Shown here piece by piece: positions 47,855-52,975 of a DNA stretch of 52,975 bases; positions within the stretch are counted from its first letter, which is position 1, and each line of letters starts with the position of its first letter. The stretch is from JAIMBK01 sp040755215. GTDB lineage: Bacteria > Bacillota > Desulfotomaculia > Desulfotomaculales > Nap2-2B. A program made the translations under genes and the position numbers. The notes below the pieces were generated by a model. The model did not search any database, had not been told where the DNA came from, and saw only the letters and a program-made list of their open reading frames with translations. Where the stretch lies: NCBI GenBank assembly GCA_040755215.1, contig JBFMBG010000011.1, forward strand, positions 1-52,975, in the 5' to 3' direction.

Positions 47855-50416
47855 ATGGAACAAATCAGTATTCCCGTAGAAGGGATGAGTTGCGCGGCTT
47901 GCGTGGCCCGGGTGGAGCGGACCTTAAAAAATACGCCCGGGGTGAGCGGGGCAACGGTCAACCTGGTCACGGGGAAAGCCGGCGTGGAATATGATCCGGA
48001 ACAGGTGTCCGTAGAACAACTGGTCAATATCATCCGGGAATTGGGCTACCAGGTGCCCGTTGAAGAAATCCACCTGACGGTCCGGGGGATGAGTTGCGCG
48101 GCCTGCGTGGCCCGGGTGGAGCGGGCGGTTTCCGCGCTGCCCGGCGTATTAAAAGTAACCGTCAGCCTGCCTGCCGAAGCCGCCCGGGTTGCCTTTTACC
48201 CGGGGGCGGTAACGGCCGCCCGCATTAAAGAAGAGATCCGCGGGCTTGGTTACGAAGTAGAGGAAAAAATAACCGGCCAGGAAGCTCTGGACCGGGAAAG
48301 GCAGGCCCGCCGGGAAGAAATCCGCCGCCAGGCCCGGAATATGCTCATTGCCTGGCCGTTGGCCATACTGGTCATGCTGGGCATGTTCCGGGACGTCTGG
48401 ATCTTTCCGCGTTTCGTCCCTGAATTTTTTATGAATACCCTCTTTTTGTGGGCTCTTACCACACCGGTGGTCCTGATCGCCGGCGGGCAGTTTTTCGTCC
48501 ACAGTTTTAACGGGCTGCGCCGGGGCGCCACGGACATGAACCTTCTCTACGCCACGGGGATCGGCGCCGCCTACCTCATCGCCACCATCAATACCCTCTG
48601 GCCGGAAGCCGGCTTCGGCGGCAAAGGCGCCACCTTTTTTGAATCGGCGGCCCTGCTGACGGCCTTTATCGTCCTGGGCCGCTACCTGGAGGCCCTCACC
48701 CGGGGCCGTACTTCCGAAGCTATCCGCAAGCTGATCAACCTCCAGCCCAAAACCGCCCGGGTCATCCGGGAGGGGCGGGAGGTAGAAATCGCCGCCGACG
48801 AGGTGGTGCCGGGCGACGTGGTGCTGGTGCGGCCGGGGGAAAGCATCCCGGTGGACGGAAAGGTTATTGAGGGTCATTCGGCGGTGGACGAGTCCATGAT
48901 CACCGGAGAGAGCATCCCGGTGGAGAAAAAGCCCGGCGACGAGGTCATCGGCGCCACCATCAACAAAACCGGATCATTTAAGTTTGAAGCGACCCGGGTG
49001 GGCCGGGACACCGCCCTGGCCCGGATCATCCGCCTGGTGGAAGATGCCCAGGCCACCAAAGCCCCTGTCCAAAAGCTGGCCGACTTCGTGGCCGGCCACT
49101 TCATCGCCGGGGTGCACGTGCTGGCCCTGATCGTCTTTCTCTTCTGGTTCTTTTACGGTTATCACGCCTTTTTCCGGCCGGACAGCCACTTCATTCTGTC
49201 GCCCTACAGCCTGGCCGAAGTGGGGGTATTCGGCTTTTCCCTGCTCTTAAGCGTAACCACCCTGGTCATTTCCTGCCCCTGCGCCTTGGGGCTGGCCACC
49301 CCCAGCGCCATGATGGCCGGCACGGGGAAGGGGGCGGAAAACGGCATCCTCTTCAAAGGCGCCGACGCCGTGGAGGCGGCCGCCGCCCTGCAGGTAATCG
49401 TTTTTGACAAGACCGGCACCATTACACGGGGCGAGCCTTCCCTCACCGACGTGATCCCCGCTCCGGGCTTTGAACGGGAAGAATTGCTTAAGCTGGCCGC
49501 CGCCGCCGAAAAGAACTCCGAGCATCCCCTGGGCGACGCCGTGGTGCGCGGTGCGGAAGCAGCCGGGCTGACGCCGGGGGAGGCGGAGGATTTTGAAGCC
49601 GTCCCCGGCCACGGCATTAAAGCCCGTTCTCGGGGCCGCGCAATTTTGCTGGGCAACCGCCGGCTGATGGAGAGGGAAGGCGTTCCGTTCGAGGCTCTGC
49701 TTCCCCGGGTGGAGTCTTTAGAGCAGGACGGAAAAACAGCCATGCTGGCGGCGGTGGACGGGCGGGCCGCCGGTGTCATTGCCGTGGCCGACACCCTGAA
49801 GGTAAACGTGCCGCAGGCCATCGCCCGCCTGAAAAAAATGGGCCTGCGGGTGATTTTGATCACTGGCGACAACCGCCGCACCGCCGAAGCCATCGCCCGC
49901 CAGGCCGGGATTGACCGGGTGCTGGCGGAGGTGCTGCCGCAAGACAAGGCGGAAGAAGTGCGGAAGTTGCAGAACGAAGGGCTCCGGGTGGCCATGGTGG
50001 GCGACGGCATCAACGACGCCCCGGCCCTGGCGTCCGCCGACGTGGGGATGGCCATCGGCACGGGCACCGACGTGGCCAAGGAAACGGGCGAGGTAATCCT
50101 GATCAAGGCGGATCTGCGAGATGTGGTTACGGCCATCGAAGTGGCCCGGGCAACCATGCGGAAAGTACGGCAGAACCTGGTCTGGGCCTTTATCTACAAC
50201 AGCCTGGGCATCCCCGTCGCCGCCGGGATCTTCTACCCCTTCACCGGCCTGCTGGTCAGCCCGGAGCTGGCCGCTTTTTTCATGGCCATGAGTTCGGTAT
50301 CTGTCACCCTGAATACCCTGCTCTTGAAACGCTTCGTCCCCTCTTTCCAGAGGGGGCCCGGAGAACCCCGGGAAGGTGCGGGCCGGCCGGTGCCTGATCC
50401 GGCGACACAGCAATGA
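47855..50416 (+). CDS. copA: Copper-translocating P1B-type ATPase
   Basis: 853 aa. Two N-terminal heavy-metal domains with GMSCAAC (CAAC at 13-16 and 81-84), eight membrane helices, metal-site CPC (C474-P475-C476), phosphorylation site DKTGT (D518), and the GDGINDAPAL hinge. Exports Cu(I). AAGGA ribosome site. Followed by a small membrane protein. No CopZ or CsoR gene or operator seen nearby. Confidence 0.95.
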   Translation: MEQISIPVEGMSCAACVARVERTLKNTPGVSGATVNLVTGKAGVEYDPEQVSVEQLVNIIRELGYQVPVEEIHLTVRGMSCAACVARVERAVSALPGVLKVTVSLPAEAARVAFYPGAVTAARIKEEIRGLGYEVEEKITGQEALDRERQARREEIRRQARNMLIAWPLAILVMLGMFRDVWIFPRFVPEFFMNTLFLWALTTPVVLIAGGQFFVHSFNGLRRGATDMNLLYATGIGAAYLIATINTLWPEAGFGGKGATFFESAALLTAFIVLGRYLEALTRGRTSEAIRKLINLQPKTARVIREGREVEIAADEVVPGDVVLVRPGESIPVDGKVIEGHSAVDESMITGESIPVEKKPGDEVIGATINKTGSFKFEATRVGRDTALARIIRLVEDAQATKAPVQKLADFVAGHFIAGVHVLALIVFLFWFFYGYHAFFRPDSHFILSPYSLAEVGVFGFSLLLSVTTLVISCPCALGLATPSAMMAGTGKGAENGILFKGADAVEAAAALQVIVFDKTGTITRGEPSLTDVIPAPGFEREELLKLAAAAEKNSEHPLGDAVVRGAEAAGLTPGEAEDFEAVPGHGIKARSRGRAILLGNRRLMEREGVPFEALLPRVESLEQDGKTAMLAAVDGRAAGVIAVADTLKVNVPQAIARLKKMGLRVILITGDNRRTAEAIARQAGIDRVLAEVLPQDKAEEVRKLQNEGLRVAMVGDGINDAPALASADVGMAIGTGTDVAKETGEVILIKADLRDVVTAIEVARATMRKVRQNLVWAFIYNSLGIPVAAGIFYPFTGLLVSPELAAFFMAMSSVSVTLNTLLLKRFVPSFQRGPGEPREGAGRPVPDPATQQ

Positions 50417-50435
50417 TTCGGAGGAAAAATATACC

Positions 50436-50660
50436 ATGGCCGATCCAGCCCGTCTAAGCGCCCTCGTCTATACCGCCATCTCCCTGGCCGCCGCCGCCCT
50501 GTTCCTGCTGGCCACCTATGCCGCCGGGGTTGCTTACCCGCCGGTGGCCCGCTTCGGCGGCGCCGTCTGGGTTTTCATTTTAAGCATGATCATTACCATG
50601 CCCCTGGTTATCCCCTACCTGAACAAACGGCAAAAGAGCCCTCTTCTAAAAAAGAAATAA
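50436..50660 (+). CDS. Small two-helix membrane protein downstream of copA
   Basis: 74 aa from ATG at 50436 (GGAGG upstream). Two membrane helices (about 9-30 and 40-61) and a basic tail. The 19-nt spacing and shared terminator suggest co-expression with copA. Unknown function. Confidence 0.75.
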   Translation: MADPARLSALVYTAISLAAAALFLLATYAAGVAYPPVARFGGAVWVFILSMIITMPLVIPYLNKRQKSPLLKKK

Positions 50661-50691
50661 GGCAAGGATTTCCACCCTCGGAACCCTTGCC
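50661..50691 (+). terminator. Hairpin after the copA group
   Basis: GGCAAGG / CCTTGCC stem with a 17-nt loop followed by ATTTCTATATTTCC; only a modest T-rich tail. Confidence 0.65.
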
Positions 50692-50705
50692 ATTTCTATA
50701 TTTCC

Positions 50706-50781
<76 letters not shown>

Positions 50782-50799
50782 TTATTTTTTTCAGTTAAA

Positions 50800-50828
50800 A
50801 TTATAAAGTAGCTTTTTGAATCTGTCAA
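50800..50828 (-). promoter_or_regulatory. Consensus sigma-A promoter of tRNA-Trp
   Basis: On the minus strand TTGACA, 17 nt, TATAAT: a full consensus match with ideal spacing, about 19 nt before the tRNA. Confidence 0.88.
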
Positions 50829-50850
50829 GAAAATCTTTGCAAATGGAGGA

Positions 50851-50879
50851 TTTTTATCTTTGGTATGGAAACGTATAAT
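50851..50879 (+). promoter_or_regulatory. Possible promoter of the GalT-like gene
   Basis: Perfect -10 TATAAT at 50874-50879, with only a weak -35 (TTTTTA) 17 nt upstream. Confidence 0.4.
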
Positions 50880-50911
50880 TAAATGAGATTACAAAAGAAA
50901 GGGTTGATCTT

Positions 50912-51946
50912 ATGGCGATTGAATTTCGAGTTACCCATTACGAGACAACCTTTCATAATCCCTTACAAAACTTTGAATTGACGAAAATTCCGTGCGAGAT
51001 AAGGTATGATCCTTTAACGGGGCAGGCCGCGCGGCTGATCTCGATAAGAAAACCAAATCTTAACGAGCACGACTGGACGCCGTTCGTTGAAGAGTCCCGC
51101 CGCCGTTTTTGCCCCTTCTGCCCTGAGCAAATCGGTCAGGCAACCCCCAGATTTCCAGAAGATCTCATCCCCGGCGGCCGCTTCCGCTGGGGAGAAGCGA
51201 AAGTGGTTCCGAATTTAAATCCTTACGACAAATATTCTGTGGTCGTCGTCATTTCCCCCCGGCACTATTTATCCATGCAGGAACTAACGCCGGAGGTTAT
51301 CCGGAACAGTTTTCAGGCCGGCCAAGAGTTTTTGAAGATCGTTTCCTCGCAAGATCCGGAGGGGACAAAATATTGCTCCATAAACTGGAATTATATGCCC
51401 TATTCGGGAGGCTCGCTTATTCACCCGCACCTTCAGGTACACGCGGGTCCCCGGCCCACCAGTCTGGTAGCCGCGATGCTGGATAAAGCCGCGCAGTATT
51501 ACCGCGAGAACAATAGCGTTTACTGGGCCGACTTGTTGGCCCGCGAAAAAGAGCAAAACGAACGCTTCCTGGGCCGAACCGGCAATGTTTACTGGTTGGC
51601 TGCTTTTGCCCCGCGGGCTTTGTTTGACGTCATCGCTGTATTGCCCGGCAAAGTGACGGTTGCTGACCTGGCCGGGGAGGATCTCGATCATCTGGCCGAT
51701 GGTCTCAACAAAGTAATCACTTTTTATAAAAACGCCAATGTAGCCAGCTTTAACGCCGGCCTCTACTTTGCTCAAAAAGAAGACGCCGGTTTTTGGGTTA
51801 CCGCCCGTATCGTGGCCCGCTTCACCATTTTCCCGCTGGTAGGGAGCGACTACAGTCATTTACAGGTCTTGCACGACGAAGCCTGGGCGATGTACCTGCC
51901 CGAACAACTTACCCAGGATTTGCAGCCCTATTTTGAAAACAAGTAA
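50912..51946 (+). CDS. GalT/HIT-superfamily nucleotidyltransferase-like protein
   Basis: 344 aa. N-terminal zinc pair in FCPFC (about 67-71) and the histidine motif SLIHPHLQVHAG, as in galactose-1-phosphate uridylyltransferase relatives, where the central His becomes uridylylated. No Leloir-pathway genes are adjacent, so the sugar is unknown. AAAGGG ribosome site. Confidence 0.75.
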   Translation: MAIEFRVTHYETTFHNPLQNFELTKIPCEIRYDPLTGQAARLISIRKPNLNEHDWTPFVEESRRRFCPFCPEQIGQATPRFPEDLIPGGRFRWGEAKVVPNLNPYDKYSVVVVISPRHYLSMQELTPEVIRNSFQAGQEFLKIVSSQDPEGTKYCSINWNYMPYSGGSLIHPHLQVHAGPRPTSLVAAMLDKAAQYYRENNSVYWADLLAREKEQNERFLGRTGNVYWLAAFAPRALFDVIAVLPGKVTVADLAGEDLDHLADGLNKVITFYKNANVASFNAGLYFAQKEDAGFWVTARIVARFTIFPLVGSDYSHLQVLHDEAWAMYLPEQLTQDLQPYFENK

Positions 51947-52100
51947 TTAAAGCAGGATTATTTACTTCCGGTAACGAATTAATTACTCAGATAAAAAATT
52001 CACGGTTCACGGCCCAAAGCGGCATTATGGCCCAAAGGATTTTGACATTTTCAATCCTCATAATTAATTCAAAAATCTCCAGGGCGGAGGTGCAACCTCT

Positions 52101-52277
52101 TTGAAGACGAGATGTATGTTGTGCGGGCGGGTTATGGAAAGCGAAGAATTTACCGCCGATCCGTATGCGGACGAGGAAGATCTGCCTAAAAAACGCACCT
52201 TACAAGTATGCCAGATTTGCCAGGCCAAACTCAAGCACGAAGCTGATGAATCCCAGAAGATACCAAAGCCCATGTAG
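52101..52277 (+). CDS. Small zinc-ribbon protein (DUF2197/YlaI-like)
   Basis: 58 codons from TTG at 52101, after GGCGGAGGTG. Two CxxC pairs (CMLC near the N-terminus, CQIC near 40) form a likely zinc ribbon, matching the layout of small YlaI-type proteins. Function unknown. Immediately upstream of the UPF0182 gene. Confidence 0.65.
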   Translation: MKTRCMLCGRVMESEEFTADPYADEEDLPKKRTLQVCQICQAKLKHEADESQKIPKPM

Positions 52278-52313
52278 CCGGTGTGAACATAAAAAAGTTA
52301 GGAGGTCATAAAA

Positions 52314-52975
52314 CTGCAAAAAGGATTCAGATTTCTGAGCGCAGCAGCTATTGTCACAGTTATTCTTTTCTTTAGTTTGATCGGTTGGGCCGCCCATCTT
52401 TACACCGACTGGCTATGGTTTAAAAGCCTTAATTACCAGCAGGTTTTTAAAACCATCCTGCTTTCCGAAGTAGGGCTCCGCCTGGCCGCCGGACTGTTGA
52501 CCTTCGTCCTGCTGTTTCTCAACCTGTTGCTGGCGCGCCGCGCGCTGGTGAACGCAGCCCGCGTTTCCCGGCAAGGAGAAGACGAAGGAGGAGTGGTGAC
52601 CCTTTATCCTTCTCCTAAAAGCCAGTTAGTTAATTACCGGAACCTGACCATTGTTTCCGCCCTGGTCAGTTTAGCGGTGGCTTTTTTCGTCAGCCTGGCC
52701 GTTAGCGGCGATTGGGTAATCCTGCAAAAGTTTTTAAACGCCAGCCCGTTTGGAACAAGCGATCCCGTTTTCCAAAAAGACATCGGTTTTTATTTCTTCA
52801 CCTTGCCTTTTTACCAGTTTCTTTACAAGTTATTAAACTGGCTTGTGCTGCTCAGTGCTTTTTGGGCAGCCCTGGCCTATTTTTTGGCCGGAATGATGAC
52901 CGGAGATACCGGCAGGCTGTTTCAAGCAATCGACGCGCGCTATCACCTTTCTGCGTTGGCGGCCGTCTTTTTCCT
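52314..52975 (+). CDS. UPF0182 family membrane protein, 5' part
   Basis: Runs off the window end (about 220 codons seen). At least four membrane helices; the family signature DPVFQKDIGFYFFTLPF is present. A strong GGAGGT (52301-52306) is followed 7 nt later by CTG. An in-frame stop lies at 52299 and the first conventional start (TTG 52377) would fall inside the first membrane helix, so CTG 52314 is the likely start. UPF0182 proteins are large, unstudied membrane proteins. Confidence 0.82.
   Translation, partial: MQKGFRFLSAAAIVTVILFFSLIGWAAHLYTDWLWFKSLNYQQVFKTILLSEVGLRLAAGLLTFVLLFLNLLLARRALVNAARVSRQGEDEGGVVTLYPSPKSQLVNYRNLTIVSALVSLAVAFFVSLAVSGDWVILQKFLNASPFGTSDPVFQKDIGFYFFTLPFYQFLYKLLNWLVLLSAFWAALAYFLAGMMTGDTGRLFQAIDARYHLSALAAVFF

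Noticed and set aside
49204..50157. Long (317-codon) open frame antisense to copA
   Set aside because: It lies fully inside copA on the opposite strand, is Ser/Arg/Ala-rich as expected for a mirror frame in GC-rich code, and has no ribosome site or domain.

Overview
The window is a chromosomal segment of an anaerobic, spore-forming Firmicute. It carries a complete spoIIIA sporulation operon, an alpha/beta-type spore protein, a Ni-CO dehydrogenase, an NfnAB-type transhydrogenase, selenocysteine machinery and late menaquinone genes. GC-rich coding sequence, strong Shine-Dalgarno (SD) sites, many TTG/GTG starts and AT-rich promoters fit the Desulfotomaculum/Pelotomaculum/Moorella-like Clostridia. 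That placement is inference from gene content; no species is claimed.

Layout. 1-4.2 kb: an acetyl-CoA-synthetase-like gene (minus) divergent from a CoA-disulfide reductase-rhodanese fusion. 4.2-9.7 kb: spoIIIAA-AH, with a candidate sigma-E promoter. 9.7-12.1 kb: accB, an Asp23/AmaP/DUF2273 envelope cluster and nusB. 12.2-16.8 kb: nfnAB, xseA and folD. 17.0-23.2 kb: a carbon monoxide dehydrogenase (CODH) locus. It consists of a V4R-PAS-AAA+-Fis sigma-54 activator, a terminator, a near-consensus -24/-12 promoter, then an FAD/NAD oxidoreductase, cooS and cooF. 23.5-28.3 kb: tRNA-Pro, a spore protein, a ferredoxin, a glycosyltransferase, a phosphatase-like membrane protein and speD. 28.4-32.2 kb: a degenerate prenyl synthase, menG, and UbiD and UbiA homologues, which look like the end of the futalosine menaquinone route. 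32.2-35.6 kb: selAB. 35.8-40.2 kb: a MidA-like methyltransferase, an LpdD-like protein, and a Fur-controlled feoAB operon with a Cys-rich third protein. 40.2-43.3 kb: rnhA, a universal stress protein and a hairpin-flanked 535-codon orphan gene that may be mobile. 43.3-50.7 kb: a PurS-PurL fusion, purQ, an acetyltransferase and a copper ATPase with small companion proteins. 50.7-53.0 kb: tRNA-Trp, a GalT-like protein, a small zinc protein and the start of a UPF0182 membrane protein.

How it fits together. The most informative unit is the CODH locus. The CooS metal ligands are all present, and the operon would pass electrons CooS -> CooF -> flavoprotein -> NAD(P). Its promoter requires an enhancer-binding activator, and such an activator with a small-molecule (V4R) sensor domain is encoded directly upstream. 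This suggests inducer-controlled CO oxidation by a regulator unlike the heme-based CooA and RcoM. Other items worth a look are a 16-codon peptide gene with its own SD, a prenyl synthase that has lost its catalytic aspartates, Cys-rich extensions throughout the Feo operon, a 40-nt perfect palindrome and an apparent CTG start codon.
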